This document shows positions 9,385 through 18,182 of a stretch of 64,000 nt of DNA, piece by piece. The translations under genes were made by a program, and so were the position numbers. The stretch spans positions 682,001 through 746,000 of the forward strand of contig BPIR01000001.1 of the NCBI GenBank assembly GCA_026004215.1. The letters run 5' to 3'. Each line of letters starts with the position of its first letter. Positions within the stretch are counted from its first letter, which is position 1. Below the pieces are notes generated by a model. It made no database searches. It had not been told where the DNA came from and saw only the letters and a list, made by a program, of their open reading frames with translations. The stretch comes from Candidatus Binatia bacterium. Lineage in GTDB: Bacteria > Desulfobacterota > Binatia > HRBIN30.

Positions 9385-11000
9385 CGGCTCAGTCGCCCGG
9401 CTACACCCAGCAAGCCCACAAAGTCTTCCCCCACTTCGCCTCTGGGGAGCTCGATCGTGAATGTCGTTCCACGACCGACCTGACTTTGCACGCGGATCTC
9501 GCCGTGAAAGCGCTTGACCACCGAGTGCACCACCGACAAGCCCAGGCCTGTACCCTGCCCGGGTTCCTTGGTCGTGAAGAACGGATTGAAAATATCTCCG
9601 AGATGCTCCGCAGGTATGCCGACACCGGTGTCGGCAAAGTCCAAGCGAATACGGTCACGGCCCAGAGGCATCGTACGGATGCGCAGCTCCCCACCGCTGG
9701 GCATCGCTTGTACAGCATTCGTGATCAAGTTCAGGAACACTTGGCGGAATGCATTCTGGTTTGCCATGCACAGCCCTACATCGCCGAACTCCGTGTACAC
9801 CTCGACACCGTGGCTTTGCAGGCTTTTCTGCATGAGCTGCAGTGTCTTGCGCAGCAATGCGTTCACATCCACCAGTTCGGTGTCGGCGCGCGAGGTGCGG
9901 GAAAACTCCAGCAAGTTGTCGATGATCTCCTGCACGCGCCGCATTTCCTCCAGCGCAATGCGCAAATCTTCCTCGACCTCGGGTTGGCCTGGAGGCAAAA
10001 TTTCTTTGAGGTCGAACAAGGCATTGGCAATGATGCCGAGAGGGTTGCGAATTTCGTGTGCGATACCCGCGGCGAGCTGGCCAATGGCTGCCATTTTCTC
10101 CGACTGGATCAACTGGCTTTCGAGTCGCTTGCGCTCCGAAATGTCGACACAAATGACCTGAAAAAATCGTTGCCCGGCGTATTCGATCAGTCCGGCATTC
10201 ACAAACACAGGTATGCGCTCGCCGTTGCGACGCAAAAGGTGCAGGTCGTCTCGCCGTGCGTGCCCCCGGCGGCGTGCCTCTTCGAGCAGGCGCCGAGCCC
10301 GCTCTCGCTCCTCCGCGGGCGTGAGTTCCCAGAGAGGCAAGCCCACCATTTGCTCTCGGTTCATTTGCACGAGCCGCTCGGCAACTTTGCTCGCGCCTAA
10401 AATGCTTCCAAAATCACAGTCCACGCGGAAAATCGCTGCAGGGGCATTGTCCACGGCCTGCCGGTAGCTCGCTTCTTGCTCGCGCAAATCTGCCTCTCGG
10501 CCCGCCACGAAAAAGTCCGTCACGTGCAGAATTCTCTCGTCGAACTCCTGGCGCAGCAACCGCAACAACGCTTCGGCCCGCGGGCGATCGCTGCCGCAGT
10601 GGCGTTCGATTCGTTCCTCGAACAAGCGCACCAAGCGGATTTGCCCGCTGAGAAAGCGAGAGGCAGGAAAGTGAGAAATAAACCCCCGTCGTGCATGGTT
10701 GCGCAGGTACACGTACGTTTCTACGTCGTCCGGGTTCTCGATATGCCGGAACCAACGTTCCAGTGCTGCCAGCATCCATTCGCGCACCTCGGCCCACTGG
10801 GGCTCGGGAATTTGAAACGCTTCGCCGACGATCCGAATCCACTCCCCCACGACTTGTGGAGTCCACTGCCGCAACAGCTCCGCCAGTTCACGGCGCAACG
10901 GCCGGTGTGTTGCCGGAACCACTTCCAGTCCACAACCGCGCATGTACGCGCGCACCCGGGTCAATTGCTCGTCCAGCGATGGGTCGCGGTGAGTGCTCAT
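9381..11000 (-). CDS. Sensor histidine kinase with RsbRD-like N-terminal domain and PAS domain
   Basis: A 539-residue kinase without clear membrane segments, hence a likely cytoplasmic sensor. Residues ~25-180 form an all-helical domain resembling the RsbR/RsbRD N-terminal (globin-like) fold, though that match is only by eye. A PAS domain follows (~185-300; [23 protein letters not shown]). HisKA holds the phospho-His315 in [11 protein letters not shown]. The HATPase has [26 protein letters not shown] and GTGLGLS. The ATG at 11000 is used because the open frame upstream shows no homology. The gene overlaps the response regulator by four bases. Confidence 0.93.
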   Translation of the reverse strand: MSTHRDPSLDEQLTRVRAYMRGCGLEVVPATHRPLRRELAELLRQWTPQVVGEWIRIVGEAFQIPEPQWAEVREWMLAALERWFRHIENPDDVETYVYLRNHARRGFISHFPASRFLSGQIRLVRLFEERIERHCGSDRPRAEALLRLLRQEFDERILHVTDFFVAGREADLREQEASYRQAVDNAPAAIFRVDCDFGSILGASKVAERLVQMNREQMVGLPLWELTPAEERERARRLLEEARRRGHARRDDLHLLRRNGERIPVFVNAGLIEYAGQRFFQVICVDISERKRLESQLIQSEKMAAIGQLAAGIAHEIRNPLGIIANALFDLKEILPPGQPEVEEDLRIALEEMRRVQEIIDNLLEFSRTSRADTELVDVNALLRKTLQLMQKSLQSHGVEVYTEFGDVGLCMANQNAFRQVFLNLITNAVQAMPSGGELRIRTMPLGRDRIRLDFADTGVGIPAEHLGDIFNPFFTTKEPGQGTGLGLSVVHSVVKRFHGEIRVQSQVGRGTTFTIELPRGEVGEDFVGLLGVAGRLSR

Positions 11001-11304
11001 GCCTGATGCCAAGCCTCGCACGCCGTACGATAACAACCTCTTCGCCTGGGCTCCAGGCGCCGACATCGGCGCCAGCGAGCCCAAAGGCGAGCGCCGGAGG
11101 GCCACGGCCTGTCCCGCCCAGGCCGATCCGCACACCCGGCCGCTAACCCCGCACAGGCACGGGCGGTGGGCGCCGCTCGACACGATCGCACGCCACGTTG
11201 CAATCCTGGGGCCCTGTCGCCGCGCCGCAGCGGTAACTTTACAGAGCCGCGAGAAACGTGCTAGACGGCCGGGCAAACAAGTGTTCACTTCGGGGAGTGG
11301 AGGA
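11001..11304. other. Divergent intergenic region
   Basis: About 300 bases between the kinase start (minus) and the 152-residue protein (plus). It must hold both promoters. I see several short GC-rich repeats but no confident -35/-10, sigma-54 -24/-12 element or operator. The only clear element is the AGTGGAGG ribosome site just before 11305. Confidence 0.35.
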
Positions 11305-11763
11305 ATGCAGAACGAGGAATTGCTCGAACGGCTCAAAGCGCTCACGTTTTGGAGCGGCCATCGCGAAATGTCCATCGAAGATCTGGCTACCATTCAACCG
11401 GGACTCGGCCGGATCATGCCGGAAATTGGCCAGCGTACTTGGAAGCTTTATTACGCCGCCAAGGCCGGCAATTGGCCGCTGGCGAACTTTCAGGCAAAGG
11501 AAATCCGCGGGCTCATGGAGCTGGGGGCTTTTACGCGTCCCAAACATGAGGCAGCCTTGCAGGAATTCTTGGACCAACATTGGACGCCGCTTCAAGAAGC
11601 GATCCGGAAAGAAGACTTCGCCAGTTTCGAGGCCGCGTTTCACAAGGCGGTCGAAGCAGCCAACGCTTACCACGAACTGAAAGACAAGCCGTACATCGTC
11701 TGGAAACTACCGGATCATCCCCCTCCCGATCTCGACTTGTCTCCGCGGAAAAAAAAGGCATAA
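11305..11763 (+). CDS. Conserved helical protein, unknown function
   Basis: A 152-residue soluble protein with a good Shine-Dalgarno (GTGGAGG) before ATG 11305. It is predicted all-helical and rich in aromatic residues (RTWKLYYAAKAGNWPLA, NAYHELKDKPYIVWKLPD). A basic C-terminus reads PRKKKA. No signal peptide or Cys motif is present. I do not recognise the family with certainty. It precedes the gluconate-dehydrogenase-like pair by nine bases on the same strand, so it is probably co-transcribed and may serve that enzyme, but this is inference from position. Confidence 0.7.
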   Translation: MQNEELLERLKALTFWSGHREMSIEDLATIQPGLGRIMPEIGQRTWKLYYAAKAGNWPLANFQAKEIRGLMELGAFTRPKHEAALQEFLDQHWTPLQEAIRKEDFASFEAAFHKAVEAANAYHELKDKPYIVWKLPDHPPPDLDLSPRKKKA

Positions 11764-11772
11764 CACCGGCCC

Positions 11773-12717
11773 ATGCGGCTGGTTCCTGAAGTTGCGAGGG
11801 GCGTTGGGCCTCGAGCCAAGGGCGTCACGCGCCGGCAAGTCCTGCGCTGGGGAATCGCCGGCACTAGCCTTGCGCTGATTCCGGTCAGCCTCCCGGGATG
11901 TGGAGACGACGGGGAACCGGCAGCTTCTCCCGGCACTCTCCAGCCGGCAGCTTTTTTGGACGAAGAGGAGCAGGCGCGGCTTCGAGCTCTGGTCGAGGCA
12001 ATTCTTCCTGGGGAGGAGAACGCGGGGCCACTGTTGGCCGGCGTAGATCGATACATTTTGCGTTTGCTCACGGACGTGCCGACGCCAAATGACGCGGGGG
12101 CAATTTTCGCGGGCGGGCCGTTTAGCGGGCGGCACCCTTTCCCGGACTTCGAGCGAGGCGCACCGAGCGATCGTTTTCCGCCCAATGATTTTGCCGTGTT
12201 CGTACCCCTCAATCGGCTACAGCTTCTCGGCTGGCGAGCACGCATCCTTGGATCGGCCGAAGTGCCGCAGTTCGATTTCAACGCTGCCGTCCTTGGTCCC
12301 GTACTGGGTCTGCGGCATCAATACCGTGCAGGCCTTCAGGAACTGGAGGAGCTCAGCCAAAACACTTTCGGGAAGCCATTTGCGGCATTGGACCTCGATG
12401 AGCGGCAGGCGACGATCGAACGCGCGGATCCAGACTTCATCGAGCTCGTCACCGGGCACATTCTCGAGGGATTGTTTTCTGCTCCGGAGTACGGTGGCAA
12501 CCGCGACGCAGTCGGCTGGCAGTGGATCGGCTACGACGGCGACAGCCAACCGCTCGGTTATGCCTTGTTCGATCGAACCTTGGATGGGTATCGCGAGCGC
12601 CCGGAGAAGCCCACGTCGGGTCCGAACCCCGACGAACGTTTCGCTCCTTTTCCGGCGGAGATCGCCACGTTGTTGCGAACACTCGTGCGCTTGGCCGGCT
12701 CCCCACGCTTCCCATGA
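11773..12717 (+). CDS. Gluconate 2-dehydrogenase subunit 3 family protein, Tat-exported
   Basis: A 314-residue protein matching the small (gamma) subunit of membrane-bound FAD-dependent dehydrogenases. The N-terminus carries a twin-arginine-like signal (TRRQVLRWG, hydrophobic core ALIPVSLPG, then C), which exports the folded subunit together with its flavoprotein partner. The mature part has the family opening FLDEEEQARLRALVEAILPG. Usual family members are ~180-250 residues, so this one is somewhat long. Its stop codon overlaps the start of the GMC flavoprotein (ATGA). The cytochrome c subunit that normally completes such complexes is not adjacent. Confidence 0.85.
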   Translation: MRLVPEVARGVGPRAKGVTRRQVLRWGIAGTSLALIPVSLPGCGDDGEPAASPGTLQPAAFLDEEEQARLRALVEAILPGEENAGPLLAGVDRYILRLLTDVPTPNDAGAIFAGGPFSGRHPFPDFERGAPSDRFPPNDFAVFVPLNRLQLLGWRARILGSAEVPQFDFNAAVLGPVLGLRHQYRAGLQELEELSQNTFGKPFAALDLDERQATIERADPDFIELVTGHILEGLFSAPEYGGNRDAVGWQWIGYDGDSQPLGYALFDRTLDGYRERPEKPTSGPNPDERFAPFPAEIATLLRTLVRLAGSPRFP

Positions 12718-14507
12718 CGAACTCCGTACGCTCAGCAGCCCATCTTCAGGCGCAGTTGCCGTCCCGCGTCGAGGGTGTCCTGGGCAACACCAGTCTCGAT
12801 CGTTTCGATGCCATCGTGATCGGCGCGGGAGCAGGCGGCTCGGCGGCGGCACGGGTGCTCGCCGTGGTCGGCGGCTGGCGGGTTCTCGTTCTGGAACACG
12901 GGCCCAATTACTTTCTTGGACTGGACGACCCGGCCGCCGATCGCCCGCGCCCCTTGTTCAGTAACGACGAACTCAAGCTGGCCATTCGCGGTTTTGTGGG
13001 GCAAGACCCGTTGCTCGAACCCCGCACGTTCCGCGCGTCAGAGAACGACTCGGCAACATTTCACCCCGACGTCAACACGCTACCGAAAACTGTCGGCGGA
13101 GCAGCCATTCACGCCGATATGAAATACCCGCGCTTTAACCGGGTGGATTTCCGTTTGGCGTCGGAACTCGAGGCCAAAGGAGTGCGGTACGAAGCGGCCG
13201 CCTTTGCCGACTGGCCCGTGAGTTACGACGAGCTCGAGCCGTACTATGCGGAGGCCGAACGTTTGTCGGGCGTGCAAGGCGCGGCGGGCAGCGATCCGTT
13301 CGCTTCGCCACGGACGTCGGACTACCCCATGCCCCCGGGGCTCCCCATGTACGTTGCCGAGGTGTTGAGTCAGGGAGCTCGCACCCTTGGGTATCATCCG
13401 TTTCCTTATCCGGGGGCGCAAAATTCGCGATTCTATCGAGGGCGGCCGCCTTGCAACGATTGCGGCTTTTGTTCCGGGTACGGGTGCCCGAACAATTCGA
13501 AAGGCAGCCCGGCGGTAACAACGTTGCGGGAGGCGTTGCTCACTGGCCGGTGCCAGTTGCGTTACAACGCGCACGTGACCCGCTTGGTGCACGATGGCCG
13601 GGGCCGCGTCACCGCGGTAGAGTACGTGGATAACCACGGAGAACTCCAGCGTGCCGGTGCTGACGTTGTTCTTCTCGGTGCCAGTGCCATCGAAAGTGCT
13701 CGCCTGTGCTTGCTTTCAAACCTCGGAAACGAAAGCGGCTTGGTCGGCCGCTTTCTCATGTTTCATACGCAAAACGTCAGCGTCGGGCTCTACCGCCAAC
13801 GCTTCCACGGCGAGCGCGGGCGCTCGGTTACCCAGGGAATTTCCGACCTGCGCGGCGTCCGACCCGGCGGGGACGAGATTGACCCCGATATGCCACTCGG
13901 TGGCATCGTCGAATTCGGTACGAACTCCGGTGCAATAGCGGGTGCGCAAGCGGCGTTACAAGCGTACGCTCTCGCTCGCCTGCAAAACATTCCCGGACTC
14001 ACACTTTGGAAGCTCTTGCGCGCCAACGTGTTCCAGGCGCATATCGCGGTCGCCCTCCAGCAAGCGGAAGACGCTCCTTACTTCCACAACTACGTGGATC
14101 TCGATCCGCAACTGAAAGACGTGTTCGGGCAGCCCGTGCCGCGGATTACCTACCGCATCGGCGCTTTGGAGCGAGCGGCCCGCCAATTTTACGGGCCTCG
14201 CTTGGTCGAACTTCACCGGGCCTCTGGCGCGGACTACGGCTTCTTGGCACCGCTCGACGAGCCTCCGCAATCGCGCCACGTGCTCGGCACGTTACGAATG
14301 GGGCAAGATCCCCAGAGCTCGGTTTGCGACCCTTGGCAAAAGTTTCACACGGTGGACAACCTCTTTGCGGTGGACGGCAGCGTCTTTGTCACGTCCTCCG
14401 GTTACAACCCGACGCTTACGATCATCGCGCTGGCCTTGCGCGCCGCGGCCCGACTCGTTTCGCCGGCTGCGCCGGAGCGAGTACTCGGTCGCGATACCAC
14501 TCTCTAG
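12714..14507 (+). CDS. GMC-family FAD oxidoreductase (gluconate/sorbitol dehydrogenase-like large subunit)
   Basis: A 597-residue flavoprotein that oxidises an alcohol or sugar alcohol. The N-terminal FAD motif is VIGAGAGGSAAARVLA, with the ribose-binding LEHG afterwards. A Cys-rich loop (CNDCGFCSGYGC) is typical of the gluconate dehydrogenase branch. The C-terminal GMC signature includes RHVLGTLRMG and SGYNPTLTIIALALRAA. It has no signal peptide of its own and would be carried out by the Tat-signal partner subunit, whose gene it overlaps by four bases. The substrate cannot be read from the sequence. Confidence 0.9.
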   Translation: MTNSVRSAAHLQAQLPSRVEGVLGNTSLDRFDAIVIGAGAGGSAAARVLAVVGGWRVLVLEHGPNYFLGLDDPAADRPRPLFSNDELKLAIRGFVGQDPLLEPRTFRASENDSATFHPDVNTLPKTVGGAAIHADMKYPRFNRVDFRLASELEAKGVRYEAAAFADWPVSYDELEPYYAEAERLSGVQGAAGSDPFASPRTSDYPMPPGLPMYVAEVLSQGARTLGYHPFPYPGAQNSRFYRGRPPCNDCGFCSGYGCPNNSKGSPAVTTLREALLTGRCQLRYNAHVTRLVHDGRGRVTAVEYVDNHGELQRAGADVVLLGASAIESARLCLLSNLGNESGLVGRFLMFHTQNVSVGLYRQRFHGERGRSVTQGISDLRGVRPGGDEIDPDMPLGGIVEFGTNSGAIAGAQAALQAYALARLQNIPGLTLWKLLRANVFQAHIAVALQQAEDAPYFHNYVDLDPQLKDVFGQPVPRITYRIGALERAARQFYGPRLVELHRASGADYGFLAPLDEPPQSRHVLGTLRMGQDPQSSVCDPWQKFHTVDNLFAVDGSVFVTSSGYNPTLTIIALALRAAARLVSPAAPERVLGRDTTL

Positions 14508-14562
14508 CGAGCACTTCAGGCAGGTGCTTTCCTCGCCGCAGCCGGTTCGTTAGTGGCTCGCC

Positions 14563-15369
14563 ATGGCAAGGAAATTCTACTCCACCCCGCCGCCGCGGAT
14601 TCTCGGCCATCGAGGAGCAGCCGGTCAAGCTCCGGAAAATACGCTGCCCTCCTTCGCGCTGGCGCTGGCGCTGGGTGCGGACGTGCTGGAATTCGACGTG
14701 CACCCGACGCGCGATGGCTTCGTCGTCGTCATCCACGACGACACGGTGGATCGCACCACCGATGGAAGCGGTTTGGTTCGCGAGTTGACGCTCCGGCAAA
14801 TCGAGCAGCTCGACGCTGGGTACCACTTTTCTCGCGATGGGCGCGACTTCCCCTTCCGAGGTCACGGCGTCCGCATCCCGACGTTTCCGGCCGTTCTCCA
14901 GCACTTCCCCCTGGCGACTTGCAACGTGGAAATCAAGGAAAACGACGGAGCATTCATTGACGAGGTGATCGCCACGATTCGCCGCTTGGATGCCACTCAC
15001 CGAGTCCTGGTCGCGGCAGAAAATGGCGACATTATGGATCACGTGCGCCGCCACGCTCCCGATCTGGTCACGAGTTTTTCCGCCAAGGACGTGCTCCACT
15101 TCATGGATTGTCTTCAGCACAGCCAGTGGAGCCACTACGAGGCCCCGGGCATTGCTCTGCAAATCCCGCCGCGAGTCGGTGACATCGAGCTCGTGCGGCC
15201 GGAACTCGTGGCCGCGGCGCACCGCTTGGGAATCGAAGTGCACGTGTGGACGATCAACGATCCGGAGCAAATGCGCTCGTTCCTCGACATGGGGGTCGAC
15301 GGGATCGTGTCGGACCTTCCCGGCCTGGCGCACGTGGTCGCGCGCCAATTCCATGGCGGCCGAATCTAA
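14563..15369 (+). CDS. Glycerophosphodiester phosphodiesterase
   Basis: Hydrolyses glycerophosphodiesters to glycerol-3-phosphate and an alcohol. The 268-residue protein is a GDPD TIM barrel. The N-terminal HRGAAGQAPENT supplies the catalytic His and the Glu-Asn pair. EFDVHPTRDG supplies the metal-binding Glu and Asp, and IHDDTVDRTTDG the second catalytic His. The distal VHVWTINDPEQM is also typical. It lacks a signal peptide, so it is the cytoplasmic UgpQ type rather than periplasmic GlpQ. It follows the GMC gene by 55 bases on the same strand. Confidence 0.94.
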   Translation: MARKFYSTPPPRILGHRGAAGQAPENTLPSFALALALGADVLEFDVHPTRDGFVVVIHDDTVDRTTDGSGLVRELTLRQIEQLDAGYHFSRDGRDFPFRGHGVRIPTFPAVLQHFPLATCNVEIKENDGAFIDEVIATIRRLDATHRVLVAAENGDIMDHVRRHAPDLVTSFSAKDVLHFMDCLQHSQWSHYEAPGIALQIPPRVGDIELVRPELVAAAHRLGIEVHVWTINDPEQMRSFLDMGVDGIVSDLPGLAHVVARQFHGGRI

Positions 15370-15391
15370 AAGCGGTCCGGTGCCGCCACCG

Positions 15392-15865
15392 TCAGTCGCT
15401 GCGCAACAGTACTCCGGCACTCACGAAAAAGCATCGTTCCGGAAACACAGTCAGAGAGTATACGTCGGCCTCACCGTCCGGCTCGATCGCCACCACCTGC
15501 CATCCGGCAGCTGACACTTGCTCGTCCCCACCGTCAGTCCGGTAGCGGTACCCGGGTGGATAGTGAAACGCGGGACACAACAGTGTGCCGGGCCGAATTT
15601 GGTCGAGGGTGGCACACTCGAGATTCTGAAGAAACACCCCTTGCCGAGGGAGTGCTCGAAACCACCCGCCGTTGTCCAGCCGAACTTTGAGCACCGGTAC
15701 CGCTGAGGCACGCAAGCGGACATCGCGCATCAGCCGGAAGCGCACCCGGCCGGAAGACTCGCGGGTAAACACCGGGATTTGCTTGCCCGCGACTTTGCGG
15801 ATCTCCATCGGACCTTCCGGCGTTTCCACCTGCGTTTCCGCGGCCAGACCACATTCAAAAATCAT
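15392..15865 (-). CDS. Stand-alone Hint (intein/hedgehog-like) domain protein, probably non-processing
   Basis: A 157-residue protein that is essentially one Hint domain. The start at ATG 15865 has a GGAGG ribosome site six bases upstream; an ATG at 15877 is also possible. Only four residues precede the Hint Cys (MIFECGLAAETQVET). The last block (VYSLTVFPERCFFV then GVLLRSD) matches the C-terminal Hint strands. The catalytic TxxH of block B appears as LPRQ, and the usual terminal His-Asn as RSD, so self-cleavage or splicing is unlikely. There is no toxin or adhesin domain attached. Convergent with the glycerophosphodiesterase and 51 bases downstream of polX. Function unknown; assignment is by motif pattern. 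Confidence 0.65.
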   Translation of the reverse strand: MIFECGLAAETQVETPEGPMEIRKVAGKQIPVFTRESSGRVRFRLMRDVRLRASAVPVLKVRLDNGGWFRALPRQGVFLQNLECATLDQIRPGTLLCPAFHYPPGYRYRTDGGDEQVSAAGWQVVAIEPDGEADVYSLTVFPERCFFVSAGVLLRSD

Positions 15866-15916
15866 CTCTGCCTCCATACTGGAAGGTCGAAGCTCGGTCC
15901 ACCACTTCGGTGCCCA

Positions 15917-17707
15917 TCAGGCGCGGCGTTTGCGCTTGGGTACCGTTTTTCGACCGGGCCGGCACTCGCCTCCGTGGCCTTTGAGGGAAGCCAAAAACTG
16001 CTCCACGGGCAGAGTGTTCAAGACATCTTTGGCCGTGGCCCAACCGCGGCGCGCCGTGGCGATACCAAAAAACAAGTAATCCAAGTGGTGGATGCTGTGC
16101 GCATCCGTGTCGATGACCAACTTCGCACCCGCTTGAACCGCACGGCGAACGTGCTCGTCGCGAAGATCCAACCGTTCTGGGTACCCGTCAATTTCCAACA
16201 CGGTACCGGTGCGCACCGCCGCCTGAAAAATTTCTTCCATGTCCACCTCGTAGGGTTCCCGTTTGAGCAACGCTCTTCCCGTGGGGTGGAAGAGAATGTC
16301 CGCATGCGGGTTTTCCATGGCTCGCACGATGCGGCGGGTTTGCTCGGCGCGAGGCAGGTGAAAATAAGAATGGACAGCAATGCCCACCACGTCCAACTCG
16401 GCCAACGTTTCATCGTCGATGTCGAGGTTGCCGTCGCGGTCGATGTTGACCTCGGCACCCTTCAACACCCGGAAACCTTTCAGTTTGCTGTTCAGGCGAT
16501 CGATGTATGCCATTTGCTCGCGCAGCTTGGCGCTGTCGAGGCCCACCATCGCTAAAGCGCGCGTGTGATCCGTAATTGCGATGTACTCGCGGCCCAAGCG
16601 GCGTGCAGCCTCGACCATTTCTTCGATGGAGTGCGCTCCATCTGTCCAATTGGTCTGCACCTGCAAGTCGCCGCGCACCTCGTCGTAGCCGATGAGCTTG
16701 GGTAACCTTCCCTCCCGCGCCGCCTCGATTTCGCCCGTATCCTCGCGCAATTCCGGCGGGATAAACTGTAGCCCCAAGGCATCGTATACTTCCTCCTCCG
16801 TTCGTCCGGCAATCGCCCGCTCGCCGCGGAAGAGTCCGTACTCGTTGAGCTTGAGCCCCTTCTCCATCGCGATTTTTCTCAGGGCAACGTTGTGGGCTTT
16901 GCTTCCGGTGAAGTAATTCAGCGCGGCCCCCCAACTTTCCATCGGCACAACGCGCAAATCCACATCCATTCCCATGTGCAGCTTGACACTGGACTTGGTG
17001 TGCCCCTTGCCGTGCACATATTGCACTTCCGGCATGCTCACGAAGAAGTCCATGACAGCCTGCGGATCGTCGGCAACGACCAGCAAGTCTCCGTCCCCCA
17101 CGGTCTCCTTGCACCGCCGAATCGAACCGGCGATGGCCACGCGCCTTACCCCGCGCACCCGCGCCAATCGTGCCTCGATCTCTCGCACGAGCGGTAAAAC
17201 GCTCCCTAGAAGGAAGCGACCCTGACTCCGCTTGAGAAACTCGATGCCCCGTAAAATTTTTTGTTCGCTCTTTTCACCAAAGTGCGGGAGCTGGCGTATC
17301 TTTCCTTCCCGCGCCGCTTTTTCGAGGTCCTCCACCGTGCGCACGCCGAGCTGCTCGTACAGTACTTTGATGTTCTTCGGACCCAGCCCCTCGATGGCAC
17401 TGAGCCCAGCCAGATCTACGGGCACCTTGGCATGCAGTTCCTCGTAGTACGGGAGCCGGCCCGTCCGCACGAGCGTGATAATTTTCTCCGCAATGCTCTT
17501 GCCCACCCCGGGGATTTCTTCGATCGCTCGCTCTCCACCGCGCTCCAGGAGCTCCACCACGGGTTCGCTCAAACTCTCCACCGCATAGGCCGCTTTCTCG
17601 TAGGCTCGCGGTTTAAACGGCACGTTTTCCATTTCCAGCAACAAGGCAATCTCGCGCAAGATACGCGCCACCTCGGCGTTACTCACTGTTCTTTTGGGTT
17701 TCACCAT
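15917..17707 (-). CDS. polX: DNA polymerase/3'-5' exonuclease PolX (Pol beta family plus PHP domain)
   Basis: Family X polymerase for gap filling in base excision repair, 596 residues (B. subtilis PolX is ~570). N-terminal helix-hairpin-helix region (EEIPGVGKSIAEKI, AIEGLGPKNIKVLYE). The nucleotidyltransferase core follows, with AGSIRRCKETVGDGD holding the metal-binding Asp pair and MDVDLRVV the third. The C-terminal PHP domain has ITDHTRA, VHSYFH, LFHPTGR and IDTDAH. However, its first metal motif reads DLQVQTNWTDG where HxH is usual, so the exonuclease may be weakened. ATG 17707 is chosen for its AGGGG site and because homology begins right after. Confidence 0.93.
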   Translation of the reverse strand: MVKPKRTVSNAEVARILREIALLLEMENVPFKPRAYEKAAYAVESLSEPVVELLERGGERAIEEIPGVGKSIAEKIITLVRTGRLPYYEELHAKVPVDLAGLSAIEGLGPKNIKVLYEQLGVRTVEDLEKAAREGKIRQLPHFGEKSEQKILRGIEFLKRSQGRFLLGSVLPLVREIEARLARVRGVRRVAIAGSIRRCKETVGDGDLLVVADDPQAVMDFFVSMPEVQYVHGKGHTKSSVKLHMGMDVDLRVVPMESWGAALNYFTGSKAHNVALRKIAMEKGLKLNEYGLFRGERAIAGRTEEEVYDALGLQFIPPELREDTGEIEAAREGRLPKLIGYDEVRGDLQVQTNWTDGAHSIEEMVEAARRLGREYIAITDHTRALAMVGLDSAKLREQMAYIDRLNSKLKGFRVLKGAEVNIDRDGNLDIDDETLAELDVVGIAVHSYFHLPRAEQTRRIVRAMENPHADILFHPTGRALLKREPYEVDMEEIFQAAVRTGTVLEIDGYPERLDLRDEHVRRAVQAGAKLVIDTDAHSIHHLDYLFFGIATARRGWATAKDVLNTLPVEQFLASLKGHGGECRPGRKTVPKRKRRA

Positions 17708-17838
17708 ACGACATCCCCTTTTTCGCAGCACTTTTCCCGTATCCAGTCTTGCCAGGCAAGATCCCGCCAGCTCCGTGATGACGCAGCGCGTTGCATTTAA
17801 GATGCGACGCGTTAGACTGTACATCCAGGAGGTGCACC

Positions 17839-18078
17839 ATGAACGGCACCATCACCGGCTTGTACTTGATGATCGCGGCACAAAGCCCAGCGATGCCACT
17901 CCCCGTGGAGCCCGGCCTTGCATGGGTGCTCGTGGCCATGGTCATCGTAGTGGCCAGTGGCTTGCTTTGGCTCGTGACGCGGGACATCCACAAGCGCCCG
18001 CGTGTGGGGCAGCGCTGGGGCGACTTGCCCATCGCGCGCCCCACAAGGTGGCGGGAGGGAGCAGCTCGCCCGTCGTAA
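17839..18078 (+). CDS. Small single-span membrane protein, unknown function
   Basis: A 79-residue protein with an excellent ribosome site (CCAGGAGG, seven bases before ATG 17839). It has a short N-terminal region, one membrane segment (~residues 28-48, WVLVAMVIVVASGLLWLVT) and a basic cytoplasmic tail (RDIHKRPRVGQRWGD). No family is recognised. It is divergent from polX, with 131 bases between them that must hold the promoter, and lies ~100 bases before a glycosyltransferase gene. Confidence 0.6.
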   Translation: MNGTITGLYLMIAAQSPAMPLPVEPGLAWVLVAMVIVVASGLLWLVTRDIHKRPRVGQRWGDLPIARPTRWREGAARPS

Positions 18079-18182
18079 CGCCGCCTACCGCTCGGCGCGG
18101 CCAGACGTCCCTCGCTTTCCACCGCGGGAAATCGCTGCAAGCGATTTCCGCGCGCACGACATTCCTCTATACCCACGCTCCC

